In this document: piece after piece, positions 29,446-39,659 of the stretch
How positions within the stretch are numbered: the stretch's first letter is position 1
Layout of the letters: the number at the start of each line of letters is the position of its first letter
Source of the DNA: Herbaspirillum rhizosphaerae
GTDB lineage: Bacteria; Pseudomonadota; Gammaproteobacteria; Burkholderiales; Burkholderiaceae_D
NCBI RefSeq assembly: GCF_001189965.1
Contig: NZ_LFLU01000002.1
Span: 186,001-250,000, forward strand
Reading direction: 5' to 3'
Length of the DNA: 64,000 nt
The notes under the pieces: generated by a model
Told to the model about the DNA's origin: nothing
Seen by the model: the letters and a program-made list of their open reading frames with translations, nothing else
The model's database searches: none
Program-made: the position numbers and the translations under genes

Positions 29446-29486
29446 GCATTGGGTTATTGCATTATTTCATACTGAAGAACCGAGCC

Positions 29487-32400
29487 ATGAAGCCAAACGA
29501 TCTGTGCCAAACCGAACTGCTGTTGCGCGACCTGATGTCGCAGCGCATCCTTATTCTGGATGGCGCGATGGGCACCATGATCCAGCAATACAAGCTGACG
29601 GAAGAGGACTATCGCGGCGAGCGCTTCATGGACTTCAGCGTGCCGGGCAAGGAGTTGTTCGTCAAGGGCAACAATGAGTTGCTGAGCCTGACCCAGCCGC
29701 ACATCATCCAGGAAATCCACGAGAAATACCTGGCGGCCGGCGCCGACCTGATCGAAACCAATACCTTCGGCGCCACCGGCGTCGCACAGGACGATTACCA
29801 CATGGCGCATCTCGTCTACGAGATGAACGTGCAATCGGCCAGGCTGGCGCGCGCCGCCTGCGACAAGTATTCAACGCCCGACAAGCCGCGCTTCGTCGCC
29901 GGCGCGCTCGGGCCGACACCGAAGACCGCCTCCATTTCGCCCGACGTCAATGATCCGGCTGCGCGCAACGTCACCTTCGATCAACTGGTGACTTCGTATC
30001 TGGAGCAAACACGCGCGCTGGTCGAAGGCGGGGCCGACGTGCTGCTGGTCGAGACCATTTTCGATACGCTCAATTGCAAGGCCGCCTTGTTTGCGATCGA
30101 CTTGTTCTTTGAAGAGTCGGGCAAGCGTTTGCCGATCATGATCTCCGGCACCGTCACCGATGCGTCGGGACGTATTCTGTCCGGCCAGACCGTACCGGCA
30201 TTCTGGCATTCCATCCGCCACGCGCGTCCGCTGACCGTCGGCCTGAACTGCGCGCTGGGCGCAGCGCTGATGCGTCCTTATGCCGAAGAATTGTCCAGGA
30301 TCGCCGACACCTTCGTCTGCATTTATCCGAACGCGGGTTTGCCTAATCCGATGAGCGACACCGGCTTCGACGAGACGCCCGACGTCACTTCGTCGCTGCT
30401 GAAAGATTTCGCCGAAAGCGGTTTCGTCAACGTCGCCGGCGGCTGCTGCGGCACCACGCCTGCGCACATCAAGGCGATCGCCGACACCGTCGCCGCCATC
30501 GCGCCGCGTAAGCTCCCGGAAAGCAAGCACGAGATGCTGCTGTCGGGCCTGGAACCGTTCATCATCAACGATGAATCGCTGTATGTGAACGTCGGCGAGC
30601 GCACCAACGTCACCGGTTCCAAGGCCTTCGCGCGCCTGATTCTCAACGAGCAGTACGACGAGGCCCTGGCCGTCGCGCGCCAGCAGGTCGAAAACGGCGC
30701 CCAGATCATCGACATCAACATGGACGAAGCGATGCTCGATTCGCAGGCGGCCATGACGCGCTTCCTGAACCTGATCGCCTCCGAGCCGGACATCGCGCGC
30801 GTGCCGATCATGATCGATTCGTCCAAATGGTCGGTTATCGAAGCCGGTCTCAAATGCGTGCAGGGCAAGGCCATCGTCAACTCGATTTCGATGAAGGAAG
30901 GCGAAGAGAAATTCCTGCACGAAGCCAAGCTGTGCCGTCGCTACGGCGCTGCCGTGATCGTCATGGCCTTCGATGAAGTCGGCCAGGCCGACACCTTCGA
31001 ACGCAAGATCGAAATCTGCGAGCGCGCCTATCGCCTGCTGGTCGACAAGGTCGGCTTCCCGCCGGAAGACATTGTGTTCGACCCGAATATCTTTGCGGTC
31101 GCGACCGGTATCGAAGAACACAACAACTACGCCGTCGATTTCATCGAAGCGACGCGCTGGATCCATCAGAACCTGCCCTACGCCAAGATCAGCGGCGGCG
31201 TGTCCAACGTCAGCTTCAGCTTCCGCGGCAACGACCCGGCGCGTGAAGCGATTCACACCGTGTTCCTGTATCACGCCATCAAGGCCGGCATGACCATGGG
31301 CATCGTCAACGCCGGCATGATAGGCGTCTACGACGACCTGCCTGCCGAGCTGCGCGATGCGGTCGAAGACGTGGTGCTGAACCGCCGTCCGGATGCCACC
31401 GAACGCATGATCGAGATCGCCGCCACGCTGAAGGCCGGCGACAAGAAGGAAGAAGCCACGCTGGAATGGCGCAGCGAGCCGGTCGAAAAACGCCTGGCGC
31501 ATGCGCTGGTGCACGGCATCACGCAATGGATCGTCGAAGACACCGAAGAAGCGCGCCAGAATCTGTTGAAGAGCGGCGGCCGTCCTATCCACGTGATCGA
31601 AGGTCCGCTGATGGACGGCATGAACGTGGTCGGCGACTTGTTCGGCCAGGGCAAGATGTTCCTGCCGCAGGTGGTGAAATCGGCGCGCGTGATGAAGCAG
31701 GCCGTGGCGCATCTGATTCCCTTCATCGAAGAAGAGAAGCGCCTGATCGAACAGGAAACCGGCGTCGTCGCCAAGCCCAAGGGCAAGATCGTCATCGCCA
31801 CGGTCAAGGGCGACGTTCACGACATCGGTAAGAACATCGTCTCGGTGGTCCTGCAATGCAACAACTTCGAAGTCGTCAACATGGGCGTGATGGTGCCGTG
31901 TTCGCAAATCCTGGCCAAGGCCAAGGAAGAGAACGCCGACATCATCGGCCTGTCCGGCCTGATCACGCCGTCGCTTGAAGAGATGGCCTACGTCGCCAAG
32001 GAAATGCAGCGCGACAGCTACTTCAGCGGCGTCAAGATGCCGCTGCTGATCGGCGGCGCCACGACTTCGCGCGCGCATACCGCGGTCAAGATCGCGCCGA
32101 ATTATTCCGGCCCGGTGGTCTACGTGCCGGATGCTTCGCGTGCGGTTTCGGTGGCGCAATCGTTGTTGACGCCCGAGAGCAAAGATCAGTACATCACCGA
32201 CATCGAGACAGACTACGAACGCATCCGCGAGCAGCACGCCAACAAGAAGGCGGTGCCGCTGGTGACCATCGCTGCGGCGCGCGACAACAAGATGCAGCTG
32301 GAATTCGCACCGGTCAAACCGAAGTTCATCGGCCGTCGCGTGTTCAAGAATGTGGATCTGGCGACGCTGGCCAAATACATCGACTGGGGCCCGTTCTTCC

Positions 32401-33233
32401 AGACCTGGGATCTGGCCGGTCCGTATCCTGCGATCTTGAAAGACGAAGTGGTCGGCGAGGCCGCCACCAAGGTATTCGAAGAAGCGCAAGCCCTGCTGAA
32501 GAAAGTCATCGACGGTCGCTGGCTGACCGCCAACGGCATCGTCTCGCTGCTGCCGGCCAATACCGTCAATGACGACGACATTGAAATCTATACTGACGAC
32601 ACGCGTACGCAAGTTGCACTGACTTACTACGGCGTGCGCCAGCAGACCGAGAAACCGGTGATCGATGGCGTGGCGCGTCCGAACCAGTGCCTGGCCGACT
32701 TCATCGCACCGAAGGAATCCGGCATCGCCGACTACATCGGCATGTTCGCGGTGACTTCCGGTCTTGGTATCGAGAAGTACGAGAAACGTTTTGAAGATGC
32801 GCATGACGACTATTCCTCGATCATGTTGAAGGCGCTGGCCGATCGTCTGGCGGAAGCCTTCGCCGAGTATCTGCACGAGCGCGTGCGTACCGATTTGTGG
32901 GGCTATGTGTCGCAGGAGTCGCTGACTGCTGAAGAGCTGATCAAGGAAAAATACGTCGGCATCCGTCCAGCCGCCGGTTATCCGGCCTGCCCGGAACATA
33001 CGGTCAAGGCCGAGGCGTTCAAGGTCATGCAATGCGACGAGATCGGCATGACCGTCACCGAGTCGTACGCCATGTTCCCGGGCGCATCGGTGTCGGGCTT
33101 TTACTTCGCGCATCCGGAATCGAAGTACTTTGTGGTCGGCAAGATCGGCGACGATCAGGTGACCGACATGGCCGAACGCCGCGGCGTCGCCAAGGAAGAC
33201 GTGGAGCGCTGGCTGGCGCCGAACTTGTCCTGA
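29487..33233 (+). CDS. metH: Cobalamin-dependent methionine synthase
   Basis: A 1248-residue four-module enzyme. Module 1 binds homocysteine through zinc: Cys255 in GLNCALG and Cys320-Cys321 in GGCCGTTP. Module 2 is the methyl-tetrahydrofolate domain ([13 protein letters not shown]). Module 3 binds cobalamin, with His778 in GDVHDIGKN. Module 4 is the reactivation domain that binds AdoMet ([12 protein letters not shown]). The start is the ATG at 29487, in agreement with the family N-terminus. Length is normal. It regenerates methionine from homocysteine in the cytoplasm and needs vitamin B12. Confidence 0.97.
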   Translation: MKPNDLCQTELLLRDLMSQRILILDGAMGTMIQQYKLTEEDYRGERFMDFSVPGKELFVKGNNELLSLTQPHIIQEIHEKYLAAGADLIETNTFGATGVAQDDYHMAHLVYEMNVQSARLARAACDKYSTPDKPRFVAGALGPTPKTASISPDVNDPAARNVTFDQLVTSYLEQTRALVEGGADVLLVETIFDTLNCKAALFAIDLFFEESGKRLPIMISGTVTDASGRILSGQTVPAFWHSIRHARPLTVGLNCALGAALMRPYAEELSRIADTFVCIYPNAGLPNPMSDTGFDETPDVTSSLLKDFAESGFVNVAGGCCGTTPAHIKAIADTVAAIAPRKLPESKHEMLLSGLEPFIINDESLYVNVGERTNVTGSKAFARLILNEQYDEALAVARQQVENGAQIIDINMDEAMLDSQAAMTRFLNLIASEPDIARVPIMIDSSKWSVIEAGLKCVQGKAIVNSISMKEGEEKFLHEAKLCRRYGAAVIVMAFDEVGQADTFERKIEICERAYRLLVDKVGFPPEDIVFDPNIFAVATGIEEHNNYAVDFIEATRWIHQNLPYAKISGGVSNVSFSFRGNDPAREAIHTVFLYHAIKAGMTMGIVNAGMIGVYDDLPAELRDAVEDVVLNRRPDATERMIEIAATLKAGDKKEEATLEWRSEPVEKRLAHALVHGITQWIVEDTEEARQNLLKSGGRPIHVIEGPLMDGMNVVGDLFGQGKMFLPQVVKSARVMKQAVAHLIPFIEEEKRLIEQETGVVAKPKGKIVIATVKGDVHDIGKNIVSVVLQCNNFEVVNMGVMVPCSQILAKAKEENADIIGLSGLITPSLEEMAYVAKEMQRDSYFSGVKMPLLIGGATTSRAHTAVKIAPNYSGPVVYVPDASRAVSVAQSLLTPESKDQYITDIETDYERIREQHANKKAVPLVTIAAARDNKMQLEFAPVKPKFIGRRVFKNVDLATLAKYIDWGPFFQTWDLAGPYPAILKDEVVGEAATKVFEEAQALLKKVIDGRWLTANGIVSLLPANTVNDDDIEIYTDDTRTQVALTYYGVRQQTEKPVIDGVARPNQCLADFIAPKESGIADYIGMFAVTSGLGIEKYEKRFEDAHDDYSSIMLKALADRLAEAFAEYLHERVRTDLWGYVSQESLTAEELIKEKYVGIRPAAGYPACPEHTVKAEAFKVMQCDEIGMTVTESYAMFPGASVSGFYFAHPESKYFVVGKIGDDQVTDMAERRGVAKEDVERWLAPNLS

Positions 33234-33309
33234 CGGCTGTTTTTACGTACTCTTTTCTTCGACTTTTTATTTCGTTTCCTTATTTTCATTATTTTCTTTT
33301 TCTTGCGCC

Positions 33310-33585
33310 ATGATCGATTCCGCCGACAACGTCACCCACATGTTGCCCGTCACCGGGCCGATGCGCCTGAATTTTCACACCGATCAGCCGGATGCGGCAC
33401 GGGTATTCGTCGCTGACCTGAACCAGGACCTGCTGGGCGACTGGATCGTCACGCTGAGCTGGGACGGCAAGCCGCAAGTCCGCGGCGGCGGTCGCGTCAC
33501 GGTGGTCAACGATCAGGAAGCCGGCTTTAAAATGATCCAGAAGATCGCGCAGAAGAAAGAGAAAAGCGGCTATCGTCTGGTGTAA
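33310..33585 (+). CDS. Small WGR-domain-like protein
   Basis: A 91-residue protein made of one domain. The segment LLGDWIVTLSWDGKPQVRGG, then QEAGFKMIQKI and KKEKSGYRLV, follow the WGR domain pattern: aromatic strand, Trp-Gly-Arg turn, Gly-rich strand, Ala-containing helix and Lys-x-GY end. The signature turn reads Trp-Asp-Gly instead of Trp-Gly-Arg. WGR domains occur in PARPs and in bacterial proteins linked to nucleic acids. Here it stands free, 76 bases after metH. Function is unknown. Confidence 0.68.
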   Translation: MIDSADNVTHMLPVTGPMRLNFHTDQPDAARVFVADLNQDLLGDWIVTLSWDGKPQVRGGGRVTVVNDQEAGFKMIQKIAQKKEKSGYRLV

Positions 33586-33640
33586 TCGATTAACTGATAC
33601 ATGTAGAAAATACGCGGCAATTCATCCCTGAACCATCCCG

Positions 33641-33671
33641 AAACGCGCAGGCATGTTCCTGCGCGTTTTGC
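33641..33671 (+). terminator. Terminator after the WGR-like gene
   Basis: AAACGCGCAGG and CCTGCGCGTTT form an 11-bp perfect stem with a CATGTT loop and a short T-rich end. Confidence 0.75.
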
Positions 33672-33832
33672 TTTGCAGTCCCCTGCCTGCATCCTTGTTC
33701 GTCTCGTGTTAGGCTGTCCTCCGCCGTGCCCGGACGAAAATATTGCCGTATTGATCATCTCAACATGATCGCGCCATCGTCTGTCGCGGCAGGAGACCAG
33801 ACACATCAATCAACGAGACGGAGAACCCGCGC

Positions 33833-35119
33833 GTGACTTCCACCCCAGCCGCATCCACCAACTACCCACCGTCGGAAACCGACTCTTCCTACGCCGTCGT
33901 GCGCCTGCTGATCACGCTGGTGCTGATGGTCATCGGCGCCAGCGGCATGTATGTCGTGGCCGTCGTGCTGCCGGCGGTGCAGGCGGAATTCGGCGTCGCG
34001 CGCGGCGTGGCGTCGATGCCTTATACCTTGTCGATGATCGGCTTCGGCATCGGCGGCATGCTGATGGGCAAACTGGCGGACCGTTTCGGCGTGATGATTC
34101 CCTTGCTGGTGGGCGCGGTCTGTCTGGGACTCGGCTTCATCCTCGCCGCCATGGCGCCGAACATTATTGTCTTCACGCTGGCGCACGGTTTGCTGATCGG
34201 CTTGTGCGGCAGCTCGGCGACGTTTTCGCCGCTGATCGCCGACACCTCGCTGTGGTTCGTGCGCCGTCGCGGCATTGCCGTGGCCGTCTGCGCCAGCGGC
34301 AACTATCTGGGCGGCGCCATCTGGCCGCCTGTCGTGCAACACTTTGTCGAGACGGTCGGCTGGCGTCAGACTTACATCGGCCTGGGCATCGTCTGCTTCA
34401 TCGTCATGGGCGGCCTTGCCTTGCTGATGCGTCGTCGTCCGCCGATTGCGACCGTGGCGGCTGCGCGCGGCGGCGTCGATCTGTCCTCCGAGCGGCCCTT
34501 CGGTTTGCCGATGGGCAAAGCCCAGTTGCTGCTGTGCGTGGCTGGCGTGGCCTGTTGCGTGGCGATGGCGATGCCGCAGGTGCACATCGTTGCGTACTGC
34601 GGCGACCTCGGCTACGGCGCCGCGCGCGGCGCGCAAATGCTGTCGCTGATGCTGGCGTGCGGCGTGGTCAGCCGCCTGATCTCGGGGCTGATCTGCGATC
34701 GCATCGGCGGCTTGCGCACGCTGTTGCTTGGCTCGGCGTTGCAGGGGATCGCCTTGCTGCTGTTCCTGCCGTTCGACGGACTGGCCTCGCTTTACGTCAT
34801 CTCAGCATTGTTCGGCTTGTTCCAGGGCGGCATCGTGCCGTCCTACGCGATCATCGTGCGCGAGTATTTCCCGGCGCGCGAAGCCGGCGGCCGGGTCGGC
34901 GCCGTCATCATGTGCACCATGCTGGGCATGGCGCTGGGCGGCTGGATGTCGGGCCAGATCTTCGATCTGACCGGCTCGTATCACGCCGCCTTCCTCAACG
35001 GCATCGTCTGGAATCTGCTCAACCTGAGCATCGGCTTTTTCTTGCTGCGCCGGACATTGCGCAAGCACGATGGCGGCAATAGCAGCAACAGCGGCAGCCT
35101 GCAAGGCGCAAGCGCGTAA
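33833..35119 (+). CDS. MFS transporter
   Basis: A 428-residue protein with about twelve membrane spans. Motif A appears as GKLADRFGVMIPL after span 2, and a second copy (ISGLICDRIGGLRTLLLG) begins the C-terminal half. The general style is that of the monocarboxylate/oxalate-formate antiporter branch, so an organic acid substrate is possible but not shown. The start is GTG at 33833 with GGAG about 11 bases upstream. No metabolic genes flank it. Confidence 0.85.
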   Translation: MTSTPAASTNYPPSETDSSYAVVRLLITLVLMVIGASGMYVVAVVLPAVQAEFGVARGVASMPYTLSMIGFGIGGMLMGKLADRFGVMIPLLVGAVCLGLGFILAAMAPNIIVFTLAHGLLIGLCGSSATFSPLIADTSLWFVRRRGIAVAVCASGNYLGGAIWPPVVQHFVETVGWRQTYIGLGIVCFIVMGGLALLMRRRPPIATVAAARGGVDLSSERPFGLPMGKAQLLLCVAGVACCVAMAMPQVHIVAYCGDLGYGAARGAQMLSLMLACGVVSRLISGLICDRIGGLRTLLLGSALQGIALLLFLPFDGLASLYVISALFGLFQGGIVPSYAIIVREYFPAREAGGRVGAVIMCTMLGMALGGWMSGQIFDLTGSYHAAFLNGIVWNLLNLSIGFFLLRRTLRKHDGGNSSNSGSLQGASA

Positions 35120-35256
35120 GCACAAAGACACGCAAGCGGTCGCACGGACATATTGGTTTGATTTAGCGGAGCGCCTGCATTACGCTATCGGCATTGCAGG
35201 CAGCCGCCTGCGAGCGTTTGTCTTTTTCGCTGGCCGCCGCGCCGGAAAGCTCCACC

Positions 35257-35937
35257 ATGCTGATCATTTTTCTCAAGGCCGTCCTGCTGATACCGGTGAC
35301 CTTGCTGCCGATCCTCAATCCTTTCGGGATTGCGCCGGTCTTCGCCAATCTGCTCGGCGACGTGCCGCGCCAGGTCGAGAATCGCGTCGCGCGCCAGGTG
35401 GCGATCAATTGCTGGTTCTTGCTGGTCGGTGCGATTTTCATCGGCTCGCACGTGCTGAGCTTCTTCGGCATCTCGCTGCCCATCGTGCGCATCGGCGGCG
35501 GGATTCTGGTGGCGGTGTCGGGCTGGCGTTTGTTGAGCGACAACGAGCAAGAGTCATCGATCAAGACGCAGGTCGCCAAAACCTACGATGATGAATCCAA
35601 TGAAGAATTGAAGGCGCGCAGTTTCTATCCGATCAGCTTCCCATTGACGGTCGGTCCCGGCACGATTGCCGCTTCCATCACACTTGGCGCAAACACGCCG
35701 GCACGGCTGGTGGACTGGGTCATGTCGATCGGCAGCGCCGCGCTGGGATCGGCCTTGACGGTGCTGGTGGTGTATCTGTGCTATCGCTCGGCCAACAAGA
35801 TCGTCAGTCTGCTCGGACGGCTGGGCACCATGGTGGTGTTGCGTCTGTCCGCGTTCATCTTGTTGTGCATCGGGATACAGATTTTCTGGTCCGGCTTCAC
35901 CGGCTTGCTGGTCGAAACCGGATTGATGCCACCCTGA
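35257..35937 (+). CDS. MarC family (UPF0056) membrane protein
   Basis: A 226-residue protein with six membrane spans. It has the MarC/NAAT signature LLPILNPFGIAPVFANL in span 1 and the repeat-like FPLTVGPGTIAASITLG in span 4. I start it at the ATG at 35257; an in-frame TTG at 35194 adds an unlikely N-terminus. MarC proteins sit in the inner membrane, and their transported substrate is uncertain. It converges on the LON-domain gene with only 15 bases between stops. Confidence 0.87.
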   Translation: MLIIFLKAVLLIPVTLLPILNPFGIAPVFANLLGDVPRQVENRVARQVAINCWFLLVGAIFIGSHVLSFFGISLPIVRIGGGILVAVSGWRLLSDNEQESSIKTQVAKTYDDESNEELKARSFYPISFPLTVGPGTIAASITLGANTPARLVDWVMSIGSAALGSALTVLVVYLCYRSANKIVSLLGRLGTMVVLRLSAFILLCIGIQIFWSGFTGLLVETGLMPP

Positions 35938-35952
35938 ACGGGCCAAGAAACT

Positions 35953-36567
35953 TCAGTGCAGCAGGCCGCGCTCGCCGAGCAGATCCTGCACCAGTTCCAG
36001 CCGCAGCACGGGATTGTCGAGTGCCAGCAGGTTTTGCTTTTGCTCCACGCTCATCGGCAGCATTTCGCTCCAGCGATTGGCGACCCAGCCGCAGTCGTCC
36101 AGCCGGTAAGGCGCCGCGACCGGGATCTCGCTTTCCGGAATCGCATGGTTCTTCAGCGACGCCAACAAATTCATCAGCGCCGTCACGGTGTTTTGCAATT
36201 CTTCCGGCACGGCCACGGCCTGGTCTTTTTCCAGCGGTTCGACCTGCGCCATCCACAAGCCGTGCTTGAGTTGCTCCTTGGACGTCACGCGAAAACGCGT
36301 GGTGCCGCTGCAGGAAATACGCAGCAGGCCCTGCACCGGCGCCGACCATTCATTGATATGCGCCAGCGTGCCGACGGACACGAAGGTTTCCACCTGGCCG
36401 GGCCGGCGCACTTCATTGCCCGAGGTCAGCGCCACCACGCCAAACGAGGTGCCGTTGGCGATGCACTTGTTGATCATGTCCAGATAACGCACTTCAAAGA
36501 TCTGCAAGGGCAGGCGGCCGTCCGGAAAAAGGGCGGAACCCAGCGGAAAAAGCGGGATGGTGTTCAT
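35953..36567 (-). CDS. LON peptidase substrate-binding domain protein
   Basis: A 204-residue protein with the N-terminal domain of Lon protease alone: IPLFPLGSALFPDGRLPLQIFEVRYLDM is the classical start (about residues 4-31), and there is no AAA or protease part. Such stand-alone proteins may help select substrates; their role is not settled. I use the ATG at 36567. An in-frame TTG at 36594, with AGGTGA upstream, would add nine residues and cannot be excluded. It lies downstream of spoVR on the same strand (56 bases), so it may be the last gene of the prkA cluster. Confidence 0.82.
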   Translation of the reverse strand: MNTIPLFPLGSALFPDGRLPLQIFEVRYLDMINKCIANGTSFGVVALTSGNEVRRPGQVETFVSVGTLAHINEWSAPVQGLLRISCSGTTRFRVTSKEQLKHGLWMAQVEPLEKDQAVAVPEELQNTVTALMNLLASLKNHAIPESEIPVAAPYRLDDCGWVANRWSEMLPMSVEQKQNLLALDNPVLRLELVQDLLGERGLLH

Positions 36568-36622
36568 GAACTGGATTTGCCGGATGATGTTCAAAGGTCA
36601 CCTGTGTGCGCTGGATAGTCGC

Positions 36623-38176
36623 CTAAGTGCGCAAAACGTAGCGGTTTTCGCTGATGCATTCGTAACGCTGCACGATGTAGCCGTTGTCGTCCACGCTTTC
36701 CAGATAGACATCGAATTGCCACAGCCGCGCCATGTGGCGCAGGACTTCATTGGTGCTGTCCCCTAGCGAGCGGCCGTCGCTGCGGAAATGCCGCAAGGTC
36801 AGGCTGCGGTTGCCGCGCGTATTGACCGACCACACCTGGATGTTGGGTTCGCGGTGGTTGATATCGTACTGGCGCGACAGGGCTTGCCGCACGTACTGAT
36901 AGCCGCTTTGATTGTGGATCGCCGAAACTTCCAGTTCGCTGCGGCTTTCGTCGTCGAGCACCGCAAACATGCGCATGTCGCGCATCAGTTTGGGCGACAG
37001 GTATTGCGCGACGAAACTCTCGTCCTTGAAATTGCGCATGACGTAGTGCAGCGTATCCAGCCAGTTGCTGCCGGCCATGTCGGGAAACCATTCGCGGTCT
37101 TCGTCGGTCGGGTTTTCGCAGATGCGGCGGATATCGCTCATCATCGAAAAGCCCAGCGCGTAAGGATTGATGCCGTTGTAATACGGCTTGGTGATCGGCG
37201 GCTGGAACACCACGTTGCTGTGCGAATGCAGGAACTCCATCATGAAGCCGTCGGTCAGCTTGCCCTGGTCGTACATGGTGTTGAGCAGGGTGTAATGCCA
37301 GAACGTCGCCCAGCCTTCGTTCATGACCTGGGTTTGCCGCTGCGGGTAAAAATACTGGCCGACCTTGCGCACGATGCGGATGACTTCGCGCTCCCACGAC
37401 TCCAGCAGCGGCGCATTCTTTTCGGCGAAATACAAAAGGTTTTCCTGCGGTTCCGGCGGGAAACGTTCTTCGACTTGCGTGGCGGCGGTTTCTTTCTTCG
37501 CCGGCAAGGTCCGCCACAGTTCATTGACTTGCGATTGCGCATAGGCTTCGCGCTCGCGCTGCTGCGCGCGCTCCTGGGCGAGCGACATGCGCTGCGGGCG
37601 TTTGTAGCGGTCGACGCCGTAGTTCATCAGGGCGTGGCAGGAATCCAGCAGCTCTTCGACGCGGTCGAAGCCGTAGCGCTCTTCGCATTCAGCGATGTAG
37701 CCTTTGGCATAGACCAGGTAGTCGATGATCGCGCTGGCATCGGTCCACAGCTGGAACAGGTAGTTGCCCTTGAAAAAGGAATTGTGCCCGTACGCCGCGT
37801 GCGCCACCACCAGCGCCTGCATCGTCATCGTGTTTTCTTCCATCAGATACGCGATGCAGGGATTGGAGTTGATCACGATTTCATAAGCCAGGCCCATCTG
37901 GCCGCGCTTGTAGTCGCGCTCGGTCGACAGGAAATGCTTGCCGAACGACCAGTGGCGGTAATTCACCGGCATGCCCGAGGAGGCATAGGCATCCATCATC
38001 TGCTCGGCGGAAATGATCTCCAGCTGGATCGGATAGATATCCAGCTTGTAGCTTGCCGCCACCTTGGCGATCTCTTCGTTGTAGCGTTCGATCAGCTCGA
38101 AGCTCCAGTCCGACGGGCAAGGCAGGGGATCATGTTTGGTAGGCGGCGTGAGCGGCGTATTCAGTCGCGTATTCAT
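36623..38176 (-). CDS. SpoVR family protein (YcgB-like)
   Basis: A 517-residue protein with the conserved blocks of the family: YPIQLEIISAEQMMDAYASS, GHNSFFKGN, MNEGWATFWHYTLLNTMYD and PYALGFSMMSDIRR. The conserved His and Glu residues hint at a metal site. E. coli YcgB is induced by RpoS under starvation. SpoVR was named from Bacillus sporulation, but this organism is not a spore former, so the role is general stress. Its ATG overlaps the yeaH stop (4 bases), implying translational coupling. Confidence 0.93.
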   Translation of the reverse strand: MNTRLNTPLTPPTKHDPLPCPSDWSFELIERYNEEIAKVAASYKLDIYPIQLEIISAEQMMDAYASSGMPVNYRHWSFGKHFLSTERDYKRGQMGLAYEIVINSNPCIAYLMEENTMTMQALVVAHAAYGHNSFFKGNYLFQLWTDASAIIDYLVYAKGYIAECEERYGFDRVEELLDSCHALMNYGVDRYKRPQRMSLAQERAQQREREAYAQSQVNELWRTLPAKKETAATQVEERFPPEPQENLLYFAEKNAPLLESWEREVIRIVRKVGQYFYPQRQTQVMNEGWATFWHYTLLNTMYDQGKLTDGFMMEFLHSHSNVVFQPPITKPYYNGINPYALGFSMMSDIRRICENPTDEDREWFPDMAGSNWLDTLHYVMRNFKDESFVAQYLSPKLMRDMRMFAVLDDESRSELEVSAIHNQSGYQYVRQALSRQYDINHREPNIQVWSVNTRGNRSLTLRHFRSDGRSLGDSTNEVLRHMARLWQFDVYLESVDDNGYIVQRYECISENRYVLRT

Positions 38177-39438
38177 GCATGGACCTGCTTTTCAAAAAGT
38201 TCGCGGAAGACCGGATAGATTTCAGCCGCCGATTGCACTTTCTTCATCGCAAAATGGGGATGCTCGGACAGCAACTGGGTGTATTCCGTCCACAGATTCT
38301 GTTCCGGCTCGGCCACCTGGATATAGGCGAAGTAGCGGCACATCGGCAGGATTTCCTGTTCCAGAATGGCGCGGCACTTCGGTGAATCGTCGTTCCAGTT
38401 GTCGCCGTCGGAGGCTTGCGCGCCGTAGATGTTCCATTCGCCGGAGGGATAGCGTTCCTTGATGATCTGCTGCATGAGTTCCAGCGCACTCGACACCACG
38501 GTGCCGCCGCTTTCCTGCGAGTGGAAGAAGGTGTCTTCATCGACTTCGTCGGCGCGCGTGTGATGGCGGATGAAGACCACTTCGATATGTTCGTAATTGC
38601 GCGTCAGGAACAGATACAGCAGGATGAAAAAACGCTTCGACAAATCCTTGCGCTGCTCATCCATCGAACCCGACACGTCCATGACGCAAAACATCACGGC
38701 GCGGCTCGACGGTTGCGGCTGGCGCACGCGGTTGACGTAGCGCAGGTCGAACGGATCAATAAACGGGATGCGCCAGATGCGGCCCTTGAGATGATGGATT
38801 TCTTCTTCCAGCAGCAGGATTTCCGGGCGCCTGTCGTCGGGATCCTTCTTCATGTCGCACAATTGCTCTTCCAGCTCGCGCAGCTTGGCCACCAGCGGGC
38901 CGCCCAGCGCAATACGCCGGCCCAGCGAGCTGCGTAGCGAACGCACGATGTCGATGTTGGCGGGAGAGCCGTCGACCGAATAACCGGCGCGCATGTTCTT
39001 CCAATTGGGAATCGACATGAGGTTGGTCTGGATCAGGCGCGGCAACTCCAGGTCTTCGAAGAAGTACTGCATGAATTCTTCGCGCGACAATTCGAAGGTG
39101 AATTCGTCCTGGCCTTCGCCCTCATTGCTGGCGGTGCTGCCGCCGTCGCCGGAACCGCCGCTGCGGCGCGGGATGCGGTCGCCCTGCAGGTAGTCCTGGT
39201 TGCCGGGATGCACGATTTCACGCTTGCCGCCGCGGCCGTGATGGAAGGCCGGTTCGGAAATATCCTTGCGTGGAATGCTGATGCTCTTGGAGCTTTCGAT
39301 GTCCTTGATGCTGCGATCGCGCACCGCTTCGGTAACGGAACGCCGGATATCGCTGCGAAAACGGCGTAGAAACCGTTCCCGGTTGGCGATGCTTTTATTC
39401 TTGCCAGCTAGCCTACGGTCGATGATCTGATGAAGCAA
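38173..39438 (-). CDS. YeaH/DUF444 family protein
   Basis: A 421-residue protein with an N-terminal basic part (RRLAGKNKSIANRERFLRR), an acidic/Gly-rich middle and a C-terminal von Willebrand A-like domain (AVMFCVMDVSGSMDEQRKD) whose MIDAS-like DxSGS is intact. The start is TTG at 39438, supported by AGGAG eight bases upstream. YeaH works with the PrkA kinase YeaG in the nitrogen-starvation response of E. coli. A 221-base gap to prkA holds palindromic element copy B. Confidence 0.92.
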   Translation of the reverse strand: MLHQIIDRRLAGKNKSIANRERFLRRFRSDIRRSVTEAVRDRSIKDIESSKSISIPRKDISEPAFHHGRGGKREIVHPGNQDYLQGDRIPRRSGGSGDGGSTASNEGEGQDEFTFELSREEFMQYFFEDLELPRLIQTNLMSIPNWKNMRAGYSVDGSPANIDIVRSLRSSLGRRIALGGPLVAKLRELEEQLCDMKKDPDDRRPEILLLEEEIHHLKGRIWRIPFIDPFDLRYVNRVRQPQPSSRAVMFCVMDVSGSMDEQRKDLSKRFFILLYLFLTRNYEHIEVVFIRHHTRADEVDEDTFFHSQESGGTVVSSALELMQQIIKERYPSGEWNIYGAQASDGDNWNDDSPKCRAILEQEILPMCRYFAYIQVAEPEQNLWTEYTQLLSEHPHFAMKKVQSAAEIYPVFRELFEKQVHA

Positions 39439-39458
39439 ATCCGTTCTCCTGCTGGTGA

Positions 39459-39601
39459 GAATCTGTTTTGGATCCTACTGCGAGGCCATGATCCGATGCC
39501 GTACGATGCTCGGAATCCTCATGTACTTAAGTACACTCCGGTATCCCGTGCTCCGGTCGTCATCGGCTGATGGCCTCTCGCTACGGATCGAAAACAGATT
39601 C
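39459..39601 (-). repeat. Dispersed palindromic element, copy B
   Basis: A 143-base imperfect inverted repeat between prkA and yeaH. The outer arms GAATCTGTTTTGGATCC and its near complement GGATCGAAAACAGATTC, the inner GCGAGGCCAT/ATGGCCTCTCGC pair and a perfect 14-base tip (TGTACTTAAGTACA, 39522-39535) are visible. Compared with copy A at 26315 it differs at many stem positions, yet pairing is mostly kept. One arm ends just before the yeaH ribosome site, so the fold would be present in the operon mRNA. Confidence 0.85.
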
Positions 39602-39659
39602 CGAAGGCAGATTGCCATTTAAATGCCGTTGCATTTCCTGGGCAAGCCGCTCCCTTATT

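Noticed and set aside
29400..29486. SAH, SAM-II or cobalamin riboswitch before metH
   Set aside because: I could not find the conserved core sequences of these riboswitches; only a terminator hairpin is present.
29871..33113. A 1080-codon open frame on the minus strand opposite metH
   Set aside because: It is a shadow of the GC-rich metH coding sequence; it is extremely rich in Arg, Asp, His and Gln, has no domain and metH on the other strand is complete.
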